A DNA stretch of 64,000 nucleotides, taken from Chloroflexus islandicus. GTDB lineage: Bacteria; Chloroflexota; Chloroflexia; Chloroflexales; Chloroflexaceae. The stretch is taken from positions 267,830 to 331,829 of the forward strand of contig NZ_LWQS01000038.1 of assembly GCF_001650695.1 (NCBI RefSeq). Reading direction: 5' to 3'. Of this stretch, positions 52,355-61,746 are shown in pieces. The notes beneath the pieces are model-generated. The model worked only from the letters and a program-made list of their open reading frames with translations, was not told the origin of the DNA and searched no databases. The translations under genes were made by a program, and so were the position numbers. Numbering within the stretch: the first letter of the stretch is position 1; each line of letters starts with the position of its first letter.

Positions 52355-53074
52355 ATGAGCAATTCCCAGTCTGTCGCATCGTTACGCCGCCGGCAAACCA
52401 GCTCAGGCGGCGAGCCAACCGCGAAAGAACGTGAATACCTTGAGGTGATTTACTACCTCGCGGCGCGCAACGAGCCGGTGATTGCGGCCCGGCTGGCCCG
52501 TTGGATGAAGGTGCAGCCGCCAACCGTCACCCATATTGTGTCGCGCCTGCTCGAAAAAGGCTTTATCGAGCGCAATGCCCACGGCGAGATTTCGCTCACT
52601 CCCAGCGGGTTGCAATTAGCCGAGGCAATGGTGCGCCGCCACCGAATCCTTGAGCGATTCCTCGTTGATGTTATGGGATTGCCATGGCATCTGATTCACG
52701 AAGAGGCCGTCCGGCTCGAACATGCGCTCTCGCCGGTGATGGAAGAGCGGATTATGGCGCTGGTTGGTCAAGCGACCACCTGCCCGCACGGTAATCCGAT
52801 CCCCGGCCAAAATGAGGTCTACGCCGGCAATACCCGGCTCGATACGGCTCAGCCGGGGCAGTCGTTCACCATCCGCCGCATTGCGGAAGAAGCCGAAGAA
52901 GAGACGCCGATCGTCGCCTTTCTCGAAGCGAATGGCTTAGTGCCGGGTGCTGCCTTTGCCATCACCGATAAGGTTCCCGCAATCGGCGTCACCCTCCAGC
53001 GGCCGGGGTTGTCGATTACTGTGCCCACGCACATCGCCGAGTTGATTTGGGGCGATCTTGCTAGTGAGGAGTAG
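52355..53074 (+). CDS. DtxR/MntR-family metal-dependent repressor
   Basis: Start at ATG 52355 with GAGGAA upstream; 239 residues. N-terminal winged helix (about 20-80: EREYLEVIYYLAARNEPVIAARLARWMKVQPPTVTHIVSRLLEKGFI), a dimerisation/metal domain (about 85-155; RHRILERFLVDVMGLPWHLIHEEAVRLEHALS with the usual His/Glu and CPHGNPIPG) and a FeoA-like SH3 domain at the C-terminus. Ligand probably Fe2+ or Mn2+. Two promoters lie upstream, one giving the small RNA unit. Confidence 0.92.
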   Translation: MSNSQSVASLRRRQTSSGGEPTAKEREYLEVIYYLAARNEPVIAARLARWMKVQPPTVTHIVSRLLEKGFIERNAHGEISLTPSGLQLAEAMVRRHRILERFLVDVMGLPWHLIHEEAVRLEHALSPVMEERIMALVGQATTCPHGNPIPGQNEVYAGNTRLDTAQPGQSFTIRRIAEEAEEETPIVAFLEANGLVPGAAFAITDKVPAIGVTLQRPGLSITVPTHIAELIWGDLASEE

Positions 53075-53099
53075 GCGCCGGTAGGTCTGGAGCACATCT

Positions 53100-54656
53100 A
53101 TGGCGCGGATCACAGTCACCATTCAAGGTGAGCAGCGCACCTTCCCGATTACCGAGCGTGGCCTGACGATTGGCCGCCAGCTCGATAACGAGATTGTGCT
53201 GAACCATGCGATCGTGTCGCGCAAGCATGCACGGGTTGAGTTGCGCGGACGGCGGGCGTGGGTGATCGACCTCAACAGCCGCAATGGGGTGACGGTCAAT
53301 CGCCTGCGGGTGAAGGAAGAGCAACTGAACGACGGTGATGTGATCGGGGTCGGCCCCTTCGAGCTGCTCTACGAAGATCGCGCTGCCCAGAGCGTGGTGC
53401 TCGATGATAACCGCTATTTTCCGGTCGCCTCAGAGTCGCAAGCGGTTGCTGCGCACGAATTGCAGTTGCAACCCGCCGATCTGCAAGCGTTTTACCAACT
53501 GAGCATGCGGGTCAATCAGGCGCTCGATTACCGCGAGCTGCTCGATTTGGTGATGGAGGAGATTATCCGGCTGGTGCCGGCACAGCGCGGCTTCTTGCTG
53601 CTGCGCAAGGGCGACGAGCTGGTGCCGCGTGTGATTTTGCCTCCCGGCACCGGCGATGTGGCGATTGCCGGCAGCATTGTGCGCAAAGCGATCGATCGCG
53701 GCGAAGCGGTGCTCACTCACGATGCCCGCATGGAGTTTGCCGGTTCCAAGAGTATTATCGCCGCGAATATCCGTTCAGCGATCTGCGCGCCGTTGTTGAC
53801 GCAGGGTGGCGCTATCGGGGTGATTTTGCTCGACTCGCCCGGTCGCGAGCAATTTACTCCCCGTGACCGCGATATGGTGGTGGCGATTGCCAATTTGGCG
53901 GCGGTGGCGATCGAACGGGCCCGCCTCACCGAAGAGCTGCGGGTGCAGGGTCAGGTGCGGCACAATCTCGAACGCTTCCTCTCGCCCAATGTGGCGCAAG
54001 CCCTCTCGCGCTATGTCGCCCAGCATGGGAAGCTCTGGGAAGCGCAGGAACAATTGGTGACGGTGCTCTTCGCCGATGTGAAGGGTTTTACCGCCCTCTC
54101 CGAACGGCTGTCGCCGCGTGAGGTGCAAGATTTGCTCAACGAGTATTTGCACGAAATGACCGAGGTCATCTTCCGTTACAATGGCACGGTCGATAAATAC
54201 ATCGGCGATGGCATTATGGCTATCTTCGGCGCGCCGCGCCTGCCTGACGAGCCGTTCGACGAGCAACATGCCCTGCGCGCAGTGTCAGCCGCGGTGGAGA
54301 TGCAGCAAGCCCAACAGCGGCTGGTCAGCCGGCTTGATCCCGATAAGGCGTTTACCATCCGCATCGGGGTAAATACCGGCCCGGCCTATACCGGTTTCTT
54401 CGGTACGCGCCACCGTCTTGAATACACTGCCATCGGCGATACCGTGAATACTGCTTCCCGCCTCGAATCGGCTGCCGAGCCGGGCACCGTGTTTATCGGC
54501 GAAGATACGGCCCGTTTGGTGAGCGATCAGTTTGAACTGCAAGAGATGGGTGAGTTGCAATTGAAGGGTAAGCAGCAGCGGGTGCGTGCGTATAAGGTGC
54601 TCGGCCCGCGCGCTAAGCCCGGCGGGCAGGCGACGATTGCCTATATTGGGCCGTAA
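53100..54656 (+). CDS. FHA-GAF-class III nucleotidyl cyclase
   Basis: 518 residues. FHA domain about 1-95 with VSRKHARVELRG and LNSRNGVTVN; GAF domain about 135-285; class III cyclase about 315-500. The two metal Asp are in VLFADVKGF and KYIGDGIMAIFG; the Lys of VDKYIGD and the EYTAIGDTVNTASRLE block fit adenylate cyclase specificity. The FHA would bind a phosphothreonine protein and the GAF a small ligand, so cAMP production is probably under kinase signalling. It starts 25 bases after the DtxR-like stop and is likely co-transcribed. Confidence 0.93.
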   Translation: MARITVTIQGEQRTFPITERGLTIGRQLDNEIVLNHAIVSRKHARVELRGRRAWVIDLNSRNGVTVNRLRVKEEQLNDGDVIGVGPFELLYEDRAAQSVVLDDNRYFPVASESQAVAAHELQLQPADLQAFYQLSMRVNQALDYRELLDLVMEEIIRLVPAQRGFLLLRKGDELVPRVILPPGTGDVAIAGSIVRKAIDRGEAVLTHDARMEFAGSKSIIAANIRSAICAPLLTQGGAIGVILLDSPGREQFTPRDRDMVVAIANLAAVAIERARLTEELRVQGQVRHNLERFLSPNVAQALSRYVAQHGKLWEAQEQLVTVLFADVKGFTALSERLSPREVQDLLNEYLHEMTEVIFRYNGTVDKYIGDGIMAIFGAPRLPDEPFDEQHALRAVSAAVEMQQAQQRLVSRLDPDKAFTIRIGVNTGPAYTGFFGTRHRLEYTAIGDTVNTASRLESAAEPGTVFIGEDTARLVSDQFELQEMGELQLKGKQQRVRAYKVLGPRAKPGGQATIAYIGP

Positions 54657-54688
54657 GGACTAGGTGGATTGGCTTAGAAAGACGTTAT

Positions 54689-56005
54689 ATGCCAATTGTT
54701 GTTGGTATTCGGTTCAAAGACAGCGGCAAAATCTACTACTTCGACCCGCGCGATCTCGAACTCCATACCGGTGATCCGGTGATTGTTGAGACGGTGCGCG
54801 GCCTTGAGTTGGCAAGGGTGGCGTTTGAACGGCGTGAAGTGAGCGATGACGCGATCGTCGGCGAATTGAAGCCGGTGGTGCGGCGCGCCGAAGATGCCGA
54901 TTTGGCCCGCATGGCCGAGTTGCAACAGTATCATGCCGATGCGCTAGCCCGTTGCGCCGAAAAGGTGCAAGAGCATGGCTTGCCGATGAAGTTGGTGAAG
55001 GCCGAATACTCCTTCGATGGCTCCCGTCTGACCTTTTACTTTACCGCCGATCAGCGGGTCGATTTTCGCCAGTTGGTGCGCGATCTGGCCCGCACCTTCA
55101 AAACGCGCATCGAGCTGCGCCAGATTGGGCCGCGCGATGAGGCGAAGATGCTTGGCGGCATTGGCCCCTGTGGCCGGATTCTCTGCTGCGCCTCTTTCCT
55201 GCCCGATTACGCCCGGGTCTCGATTAAGATGGCTAAAGACCAAGACCTGCCGCTGAATCCGAGCAAGATTAGCGGGGTTTGCGGGCGGCTACTTTGTTGT
55301 CTCTCATACGAACACGAGCAGTATCTGGAGATGCGCAGCCAGTTGCCCAAACGCGGCACGTGGGTGATGACCCCTGATGGGCCGGGTGAAGTAGTTGGCC
55401 AGCACGTGCTCAAGCAGCAAGTGTTGGTGCAATTGGCCAGCAGCGGCATGATCGAAACCTACGATATGCCGCAGATTACGCTGGCTACCGAACAGGTGGC
55501 GGCGCTGGCGCGCGCGCGCGCGGCTGAGGGGATTACGCCGGCGCGTCCGGCTAAGCCCGATCGCGGCGAACGCCGGATGCTGCGCGATGAGGTTGATGCG
55601 TTCGAGTGGAACGATGATCTGAGTCTGTTGGAAGACGATGAGCCGTCGTTCTCGCCGCCTGCGCCGGTGTTACCGCCTACAGTAGAATCAAATCGTGACG
55701 CAGAGCAGCAACCAGCGCCAAAGTCGCGGGCGCGCCGGCGAGGCGGGAATGCCGCCAACGAGGCGCCGGCTGCCCCAGCCAAGCCAGCGGGGAAAACTCC
55801 ACCTGTCGCCGCTGCTAAGTCGCCGGGGAAAACCCCACCCGCCGCCGCTGCCAAGTCGCCGGGAAAAACCCCACCCGCCGCCGCTGCTAAGTCGTCGGGG
55901 AAAACTCCACCTGCCGCCGCTAAACCCGCGCCGCAAGAGCCGGCAGGCACTCCGGGAGGCGATACCGGCAAACGGCGACGGCGACGGCGCAATACCGGCA
56001 AATAG
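54689..56005 (+). CDS. PSP1/RicT (YaaT)-like protein with repeated C-terminal tail
   Basis: 438 residues. The PSP1 core is about 1-270: HTGDPVIVETVRGLELARV, VKAEYSFDGSRLTFYFTADQRVDF, GGIGPCGRILCCASFL and ISGVCGRLLCCLSYEHEQY. Four cysteines in CGRxLCC pairs may bind an iron-sulfur cluster, as in B. subtilis RicT. The tail from about 280 is acidic then Ala/Pro/Lys-rich, with four 12-residue KSPGKTPPAAAA-type repeats, and ends in TGKRRRRRRNTGK. The tail is probably disordered and nucleic-acid binding (inference). Confidence 0.88.
   Translation: MPIVVGIRFKDSGKIYYFDPRDLELHTGDPVIVETVRGLELARVAFERREVSDDAIVGELKPVVRRAEDADLARMAELQQYHADALARCAEKVQEHGLPMKLVKAEYSFDGSRLTFYFTADQRVDFRQLVRDLARTFKTRIELRQIGPRDEAKMLGGIGPCGRILCCASFLPDYARVSIKMAKDQDLPLNPSKISGVCGRLLCCLSYEHEQYLEMRSQLPKRGTWVMTPDGPGEVVGQHVLKQQVLVQLASSGMIETYDMPQITLATEQVAALARARAAEGITPARPAKPDRGERRMLRDEVDAFEWNDDLSLLEDDEPSFSPPAPVLPPTVESNRDAEQQPAPKSRARRRGGNAANEAPAAPAKPAGKTPPVAAAKSPGKTPPAAAAKSPGKTPPAAAAKSSGKTPPAAAKPAPQEPAGTPGGDTGKRRRRRRNTGK
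55781..55921. repeat. 36-bp coding tandem repeats in the PSP1 gene
   Basis: Four units of 36 bases starting at 55781, 55817, 55853 and 55889 (the last 33 bases), each encoding K(S/P)(P/S/A)GKTPPxAAA. Confidence 0.9.
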
Positions 56006-56108
56006 CCCGCATGCCCCACGGTGCTGCTCGTGTCACTGACTGTTCCTCACCGCCTTGCAATGGGCAGGCGGTTTGTTGCGTGTCCAATTGCAGATAATGA
56101 GGGAAGGG

Positions 56109-57014
56109 ATGGAGATCTTTCAGGTTGATGAGCACATTTGGGCGATCGATCACGAGCTGCTCGGCTTGCCCGGCGTGGGTGTGACATACGTCGTGCGAGG
56201 CGAAGAGATTGCGCTGGTCGAGACCGGGACGGCGTTGACTGCGCCGAAGACGTTGGCCGGCCTTGATGCGCTAGGGATTCCGCGTGAAGCGGTGCGCCAC
56301 ATTCTCTGCACCCATATCCACATGGATCACTGCGGCGGCTCTGGCCATCTCGCTGCTGCGCTGCCCAATGCCACGGTCTACATTAATAGCAGCGTGGCTG
56401 AGCATCTGGCGAATCCAACCAAACTGATGGCGAGCGTGCGCCGGGCCGTCGGTGAAGAGGCATGGCCGCTGCACGGCGAGTTGCTGCCGATCCCTGCCGA
56501 GCGGATCCACCCGGCTGAAACCTTGCGCCTCGATCTGGGCCGCGATGTGGTACTCGAAGCCATCGCTACTCCCGGCCACTCGCCCGACCATCTCTCGTAC
56601 CGCGATCTGAAGAGCGGCGGTCTGTTTATCGGCGATGCGGCTGGGTTGGTGATGGAACGCTGGGGGCTTGTGTTCCCGGTCACGCCGGTGCCGGCGTATA
56701 ACCTCGAAACCCATCAGGCGACCATCGCCAAGTTGCGCGCGCTGAACCTGCCGCGGATCTACGTGACGCACTACGGCCCGCACGACGATGTTGATCATCA
56801 ACTTAACTACGCTGCCGAACGGTTGGCCGAACTCTTTGATCTGGTTGACCGGGCGTTGGCCGATGGCGATCCTGACGTTGATGCACTGGCGGCGCGCTGG
56901 GTGCCCTACCCCGACGATGGCCCGGCAGGGGTGGTGGCGCGTAGTTGGTCGCGTATGAGCGTGGCCGGTATGATCCGCTACGAACTCAAACGCCGCCAAT
57001 CACCCACCGCGTAG
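56109..57014 (+). CDS. MBL-fold metallohydrolase
   Basis: Start at ATG 56109 with GAGGGAAGGG upstream; 301 residues. The metal motif is THIHMDHCGG (HxHxDH), followed by TPGHSPDHLSY and GDAAG and, later, VTHYGPHD. It hydrolyses an ester, thioester or lactone type substrate with two metals. Substrate is unknown. About a third of its C-terminus is helical (AERLAELFDLVDRALADGDPD). The UvrD-like gene follows. Confidence 0.88.
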   Translation: MEIFQVDEHIWAIDHELLGLPGVGVTYVVRGEEIALVETGTALTAPKTLAGLDALGIPREAVRHILCTHIHMDHCGGSGHLAAALPNATVYINSSVAEHLANPTKLMASVRRAVGEEAWPLHGELLPIPAERIHPAETLRLDLGRDVVLEAIATPGHSPDHLSYRDLKSGGLFIGDAAGLVMERWGLVFPVTPVPAYNLETHQATIAKLRALNLPRIYVTHYGPHDDVDHQLNYAAERLAELFDLVDRALADGDPDVDALAARWVPYPDDGPAGVVARSWSRMSVAGMIRYELKRRQSPTA

Positions 57015-57075
57015 CACGGTTGTGTGGCTGCTATGCTGGTCAGGCGGCGCACCGCGGTGCGCCGCTTTCGTATGG

Positions 57076-57081
57076 TATACT
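57076..57081 (+). promoter_or_regulatory. -10 element of the helicase gene
   Basis: TATACT, 28 bases before the ATG at 57110. Confidence 0.45.
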
Positions 57082-57109
57082 GCAACCAAGCTGCGCACCG
57101 GAATCAACT

Positions 57110-59353
57110 ATGGCCACCGACCTGCTTGCCAACCTCAACCCGCAACAACAACGCGCCGTGACTACCGTCACGGGGCCGGTGTTGGTGTTGGCCGGGCCGG
57201 GCAGCGGCAAGACGCGCGTGTTAACCCACCGCATTGCCTATCTGATCACGGAAGCCGGCATTGATCCGCTGCACATTTTGGCTGTCACCTTCACCAACAA
57301 GGCCGCGCGCGAGATGCGTGAGCGGCTGGTGGGCTTGTTGGGCGAAGCTGTTGCCACTGACCTGACCGTCGGTACCTTCCACGCGATCTGCGCCCGCTGG
57401 CTGCGGCGCGATATTATCCATCTTGGCCGCGAACGCGATTTCGTCATCTACGACAGCGATGATCAAGAACGCTTGATGAAGCGGGTGTTGCGCGAACTCA
57501 ACCTCAACGAAAAGCAGAACCCGCCGCGCGCTATCCTCGGCGCGATTTCGCAAGCGAAAAACGAACTGGTTGGCCCGGAAGAGTTTGCCCGCCATACCCG
57601 CAGCTATTTCGATGAGGTTGTTGCCCGTTGCTACGCCCGCTATCAAGCTCTCTTGCGCGAGAGCAATGCGCTCGACTTTGACGATCTGCTTGGCGAGACG
57701 GTGCGGCTGTTCCGCGAGCATCCGGCGGTGCTCGCCCATTATCAACAGCGTTACCGCTTTTTGATGGTCGATGAGTATCAAGACACCAACCGCGCCCAAT
57801 ATCTGCTGGTGCGCGCGTTGGCCGAACGCGAGCGCAATCTGTTCGTGGTCGGCGATGAAGCGCAGAGCATCTATGCGTGGCGCGGGGCGGATATTCGCAA
57901 TATTTTACAGTTCGAGCGCGATTATCCCGATGCCACGGTGATTATGCTCGAACAAAACTATCGCAGTACGCAGGCAATCCTCGATGCGGCGCAGGCGCTG
58001 ATCAACGCTAGTCCGCAGCGCAAATATGCCAAACGGCTGTGGACGACCAACGGTAAAGGCGAGCAGGTCATTCTCTACGAAGCGGCCAATGATGAAGATG
58101 AGGCGTCGTTTGTGGTGGGCGAAATCCTGCGCCTAATCGCCGAAGGCGCGGCGCGGCCCGGCGATTGTGCGATTATGTACCGCACTAATGCCCAGTCGCG
58201 TTTGGTGGAAGAGGCGCTGGTGCAGGCCCATCTGCCGTATCACGTGGTAGGCGGGGTGCGCTTCTACGAGCGCAAAGAGGTCAAAGATGTGCTGGCCTAC
58301 TTGCGCTTGGCTGCCAATCCCTACGATAGCGTCAGCTTGCAGCGGGTGATCAACTGGCCGGGCCGCGGCATCGGCGAGCGCACCGTCAGCGAGTTGATCG
58401 TCTGGGCGCGGCAGTTGGGGGTGCCGCTCTATCAGGCGCTCAGCGAATTGGCCGGCGACGCCGCCGACCATCCCTTTGCCGCGCGCGCCCGCAGCGCCTT
58501 GTTAGAGTTCTATACCCTCATTGCCGACCTCAACCGGCTGCGCGAGATGATGGCGCTGGGTGATCTGATTGACTACCTGCTGGCGCGAGTTGAGGTGCAG
58601 GCAGCGCTGAAACGCGAGTACGACGCCGACGAAGCCGACGATCGCTGGCGCAACGTGCAAGAGTTGCGCAACGCAGCGCTCGCCTACGCCAATCTGCCGG
58701 TCGAGAATCAGTTGGCAGCGTTTTTGGAAGACGTCGCCCTCATCGCCGATGTCGATTCGCTCGACCGCCACACTGATGTAGTCACGTGCATCACCTTGCA
58801 TCAGGCGAAGGGGTTGGAATTCCCCTACGTCTTTGTGCTCGGCATCGAAGAGGGTTTGTTGCCGCACAGCCGCTCGCAGACCGACCGCGACTCGCTCGAA
58901 GAAGAGCGGCGGTTGCTATACGTTGGCATGACGCGGGCCCAACGGCGGTTGTACCTCTGCCATGCTGGGCAGCGGGCTTTGTTTGGCCGGGTGACGGCGA
59001 GCGCGCGCTCGCGGTTTCTGGCCGATATTCCGCCGGCGCTCTTCAAACCGCTGCGGCGGCGCGGCTACCGGGCGCTTCCTGCGCCACAGCCGGTAATGTT
59101 CAATGATCGCTCGTTCAATCAGCCGCCTGCACGTCGCGAGAGCGGGCGCAGCGCACCGTTACCAACCCCGCTCAAGGCCGTCTTTTTCCCCGGCCAGCGG
59201 GTGCGCCACGCAACCTTTGGCGAAGGGATTGTGGTCAGCAGCCGCCTGATCGAGGGTGACGAAGAAGTGACAGTGCGCTTTCCCGATCGCGAGCGGCGCT
59301 TGTTAGCCAGCTTTGCTCGTCTCGAACCAATCACGGACGGATCAGATCGCTGA
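57110..59353 (+). CDS. pcrA: UvrD/PcrA-type superfamily 1 DNA helicase
   Basis: Start at ATG 57110; the frame is open earlier, within the neighbour's tail. 747 residues. The SF1A motifs are in order: LAGPGSGKTR (I, near 28), AVTFTNKAAREMRER (Ia), DEYQDTN (II), VGDEAQSIYAWRGA (III), LEQNYRS (IV), LHQAKGLEFPYVF (V) and YVGMTRAQRRLYL (VI). The C-terminus (about 690-747) has a Tudor-like region typical of PcrA/UvrD (FFPGQRVRHATFGEGIVVSSR). It unwinds DNA in repair and removes RNA polymerase or RecA. The 3' end overlaps the LysR gene on the other strand by 23 bases. Confidence 0.95.
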   Translation: MATDLLANLNPQQQRAVTTVTGPVLVLAGPGSGKTRVLTHRIAYLITEAGIDPLHILAVTFTNKAAREMRERLVGLLGEAVATDLTVGTFHAICARWLRRDIIHLGRERDFVIYDSDDQERLMKRVLRELNLNEKQNPPRAILGAISQAKNELVGPEEFARHTRSYFDEVVARCYARYQALLRESNALDFDDLLGETVRLFREHPAVLAHYQQRYRFLMVDEYQDTNRAQYLLVRALAERERNLFVVGDEAQSIYAWRGADIRNILQFERDYPDATVIMLEQNYRSTQAILDAAQALINASPQRKYAKRLWTTNGKGEQVILYEAANDEDEASFVVGEILRLIAEGAARPGDCAIMYRTNAQSRLVEEALVQAHLPYHVVGGVRFYERKEVKDVLAYLRLAANPYDSVSLQRVINWPGRGIGERTVSELIVWARQLGVPLYQALSELAGDAADHPFAARARSALLEFYTLIADLNRLREMMALGDLIDYLLARVEVQAALKREYDADEADDRWRNVQELRNAALAYANLPVENQLAAFLEDVALIADVDSLDRHTDVVTCITLHQAKGLEFPYVFVLGIEEGLLPHSRSQTDRDSLEEERRLLYVGMTRAQRRLYLCHAGQRALFGRVTASARSRFLADIPPALFKPLRRRGYRALPAPQPVMFNDRSFNQPPARRESGRSAPLPTPLKAVFFPGQRVRHATFGEGIVVSSRLIEGDEEVTVRFPDRERRLLASFARLEPITDGSDR

Positions 59354-60236
59354 CCGGGCGCTGCTGCAATTCACTGACCAGAAATTCGCGTAAGGCGCGG
59401 GCAGCCGGTGAGGCAGTGCGATCACTGCGCCAGACCAAGCCCAGCGAGCGGGTCAGATTCTGATCGCGAATCGTGAGACTCACCACGTTATGAAAACCGG
59501 CTACGGCGAGCGCTGGTACTAACGCAATTCCTAACCCGGCAGCCACAAACCGCACCAACGTCTCGGTTTCACCCCCCTCCATCACTGTCTGCGGTGTAAA
59601 GCCGGCTTCGCGGCACGCCTTGAGCGTCGCCTCACGCAACTCATAACTTGCTGGCGACAAGATCCAGCGTTCGTTGCGGAGCTCAGCCATCGTCACTTCA
59701 CTCCGTCCGGCCAGCGGGTGGGTAGGGCTGACAATCAACACCAACGGCTCATTCAACAAGGGTGTCACCGTCAACAACTCATCGCTGACCGGCAAGGCGA
59801 CGACGGCCAAATCGGTCAAGCCAGCCTCAAGCAGGTCGAGCAGCGATTGAATGCCGGCCTCGTGCAAGCGGAGGGTAATGCCGGGGTAGCGTTGGTGGAA
59901 TGCAGCCAATAATGGTGGGAGCAGATGCGCGCCAACGGTCGGCGGCGCGCCGATCGACACCCGGCCAGCCTTCAGCCCGACCCGTTCGGCCATAGCCGCA
60001 CGCGCTTCCTCAACTTGGGCCAAGATTGCGCGCGCGTATGGCAACAGCGCCTCACCGGCTTCAGTCAGGCGCAGGCTGCGCCCTACTCGATCGAACAACG
60101 TAATGCCAAGCTCGCGTTCAAGCTGGCTAATCTGCTTGCTGAGCGCCGGCTGCGCGATGTGCAATTCGGCTGCAGCGCGAGTGACGTGTGAGTGGCGAGC
60201 AACCGCCTCAAAATACCGTAAATGGCGAAGTTCCAT
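59331..60236 (-). CDS. LysR-family transcriptional regulator
   Basis: Start at ATG 60236 gives the typical MELRHLRYFEAVARHSHVTR AAAELHIAQ; 301 residues. HTH about 1-60, linker helix, then a substrate-binding-like domain (about 90-295) with GAPPTVGAHLLPPLLAAF, the usual AVVALPVSDELLTVTPLL and LVRFVAAGLGIALVPALA. It is divergent from the DegS-like kinase. GATAC-N9-GTATC (60277-60295), with a nested GGTATGATACC, lies between them and is a candidate LysR operator. Confidence 0.92.
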   Translation of the reverse strand: MELRHLRYFEAVARHSHVTRAAAELHIAQPALSKQISQLERELGITLFDRVGRSLRLTEAGEALLPYARAILAQVEEARAAMAERVGLKAGRVSIGAPPTVGAHLLPPLLAAFHQRYPGITLRLHEAGIQSLLDLLEAGLTDLAVVALPVSDELLTVTPLLNEPLVLIVSPTHPLAGRSEVTMAELRNERWILSPASYELREATLKACREAGFTPQTVMEGGETETLVRFVAAGLGIALVPALAVAGFHNVVSLTIRDQNLTRSLGLVWRSDRTASPAARALREFLVSELQQRPVSDLIRP

Positions 60237-60276
60237 GCTTGTGCCCTTCTGTTCGGCGCTGAACTCTGTATGGTAT

Positions 60277-60295
60277 GATACCAAATACCAGTATC
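60277..60295. promoter_or_regulatory. Candidate LysR operator
   Basis: GATAC, nine bases, GTATC (T-N11-A type), 41 bases upstream of the LysR start, overlapping GGTATGATACC. Confidence 0.45.
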
Positions 60296-60306
60296 AATGG
60301 CACACG

Positions 60307-60335
60307 TTGCGTCACTGCGCGGCAACGTCTATAAT
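60307..60335 (+). promoter_or_regulatory. Promoter of the DegS-like kinase
   Basis: TTGCGT (60307-60312), 17-base spacer, perfect TATAAT (60330-60335). It rules out the earlier in-frame start at 60297. Confidence 0.75.
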
Positions 60336-60386
60336 GCTGAACAGCAGATTCGCGCCGGCGGCGCCGGCATCGCAGGAGAATCAGCC

Positions 60387-61448
60387 GTGGCAGGCGAAGA
60401 AGTGCAACAGCAGATCACCGCAGCTATCCAAACATACCGCGAAGAGATCGATCGTACCCGCCGCGAGATCAATGAGGTTGAGTCGTTGCTGCGGCAAGGG
60501 ATGGCCGAAGTTGACAAGCTCTCGTTGCGCGAAACCTCGATCGCTAATCGCGTGCGCGATCTTGATGTCAATCTCGAACGCTACGAAAAGACTGATATCA
60601 AGACCTTCTATACCTCGCTGATCGAAGTCCAAATGCGCTTGCAAACCATGCGCGCGCAGGTCGAGCAGTTGCAGGCCCGGCGTGAAACGTTGCGTAACCG
60701 CCAAAGCATCTTGAGCGAATTTGTTGAATTGCTCGAACAGGCAGCCGCGCAGTTGGAGCGCAGCGCCAAAGTGGCTGATCTGCCCTTTGACCCGCAGACG
60801 ATGATCGCCAACATCATCCAATCGCAAGAGAGTGAGCGGTTGCGTATTTCGCTGCAAATGCACGACGGCCCGGCACAGGCGATGAGCAACCTCGTCTTGC
60901 GGGCCGAAATCTGCCAGCGTCTGCTCGACCGCGATCTCGATCAAGCTCGCGCCGAATTGGTGGCGCTGAAGAATGCGGTCAACAACACCCTGCAAGAAAC
61001 GCGCAAGTTCATCTTCGACTTGCGGCCAATGACGCTTGATGATCTAGGGTTGGTGCCGACTTTACGCCGGTATGTGGCCCAAGTTTCCGAAAAACACAAA
61101 ATCGATGTCAGTTTAATGGTGCAAAACCTCGATCAACGCTTACCCGGCCACTACGAAGTAACGATCTTCCGCTTCATCCAAGAAGCGATCAATAACGTCG
61201 TGCGCCATTCCGGCGCCACCCAAGCGCGCGTGATGCTCGACAATAGTGATAATACGCTCCAAATTCTGATTGAAGACAACGGCAGCGGCTTTGCCGTGCA
61301 AGATGCGATTGCCAGCGCCGGCACGCGCAAGAATATGGGTCTAGCCAATATGCGCCAGCAGATCGAGGTCTTGCTGCAAGGCGAGTTCGGCATCGAGAGC
61401 GCGATCGGGCGCGGCACTCGGGTGGCGGCAACGATCCCATTACCGTAA
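60387..61448 (+). CDS. NarL/DegS-type cytosolic histidine kinase
   Basis: GTG 60387 with AGGAG eight bases before; 353 residues, no membrane helix. The N-terminal ~135 residues are a long coiled coil of the DegS sensor type (ITAAIQTYREEIDRTRREIN ... SEFVELLEQAAAQLERS). HisKA_3: RISLQMHDGPAQ with H159, and FDLRPMTLDDLGL. HATPase about 250-350: EAINNVVRHSGA, EDNGSGF and MGLANM. No receiver is adjacent; the partner is elsewhere. Confidence 0.93.
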   Translation: MAGEEVQQQITAAIQTYREEIDRTRREINEVESLLRQGMAEVDKLSLRETSIANRVRDLDVNLERYEKTDIKTFYTSLIEVQMRLQTMRAQVEQLQARRETLRNRQSILSEFVELLEQAAAQLERSAKVADLPFDPQTMIANIIQSQESERLRISLQMHDGPAQAMSNLVLRAEICQRLLDRDLDQARAELVALKNAVNNTLQETRKFIFDLRPMTLDDLGLVPTLRRYVAQVSEKHKIDVSLMVQNLDQRLPGHYEVTIFRFIQEAINNVVRHSGATQARVMLDNSDNTLQILIEDNGSGFAVQDAIASAGTRKNMGLANMRQQIEVLLQGEFGIESAIGRGTRVAATIPLP

Positions 61449-61577
61449 TAGCGCCGTGAGCTGGAACGCCGTCCGCTTCTAACCCTATCCGCACATGGGG
61501 AGTGGATAGCGGTTGGCGTAGAAACGTCCCCTTTGGCTACAACTTTTTTTAAACTCTTGTGGTCGTTAGTTGTAAAA

Positions 61578-61706
61578 GTAGTACTACATACTGTAGAATA
61601 GTAATACTCTGTTATTTTGAATCTAACAAAACGTTCATTTTTGAATGGTACACCAGTCCCATTCCAATGCGGTACCAAGGTCTTGTAGTACTGGCATAAA
61701 ATGGTA
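61578..61706. promoter_or_regulatory. AT-rich control region with AGTACT and GGTAC words upstream of the pilin
   Basis: The 360-bp gap is AT-rich, unlike its surroundings. GTAGTACTAC (61578-61587) is a perfect 10-base palindrome; TAGTAATACT follows (61599), TTGTAGTACTGG (61683-61694) and GGTAC words occur near 61648, 61671 and 61703. Repeated words suggest binding of a regulator of pilin expression. Confidence 0.4.
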
Positions 61707-61717
61707 CTCTCTGGCTA

Positions 61718-61746
61718 TTGGATTTTCATTGCTGAGGGGGTATACT
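61718..61746 (+). promoter_or_regulatory. Promoter of the Flp pilin
   Basis: TTGGAT (61718-61723), 17-base spacer, TATACT (61741-61746). Confidence 0.65.
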
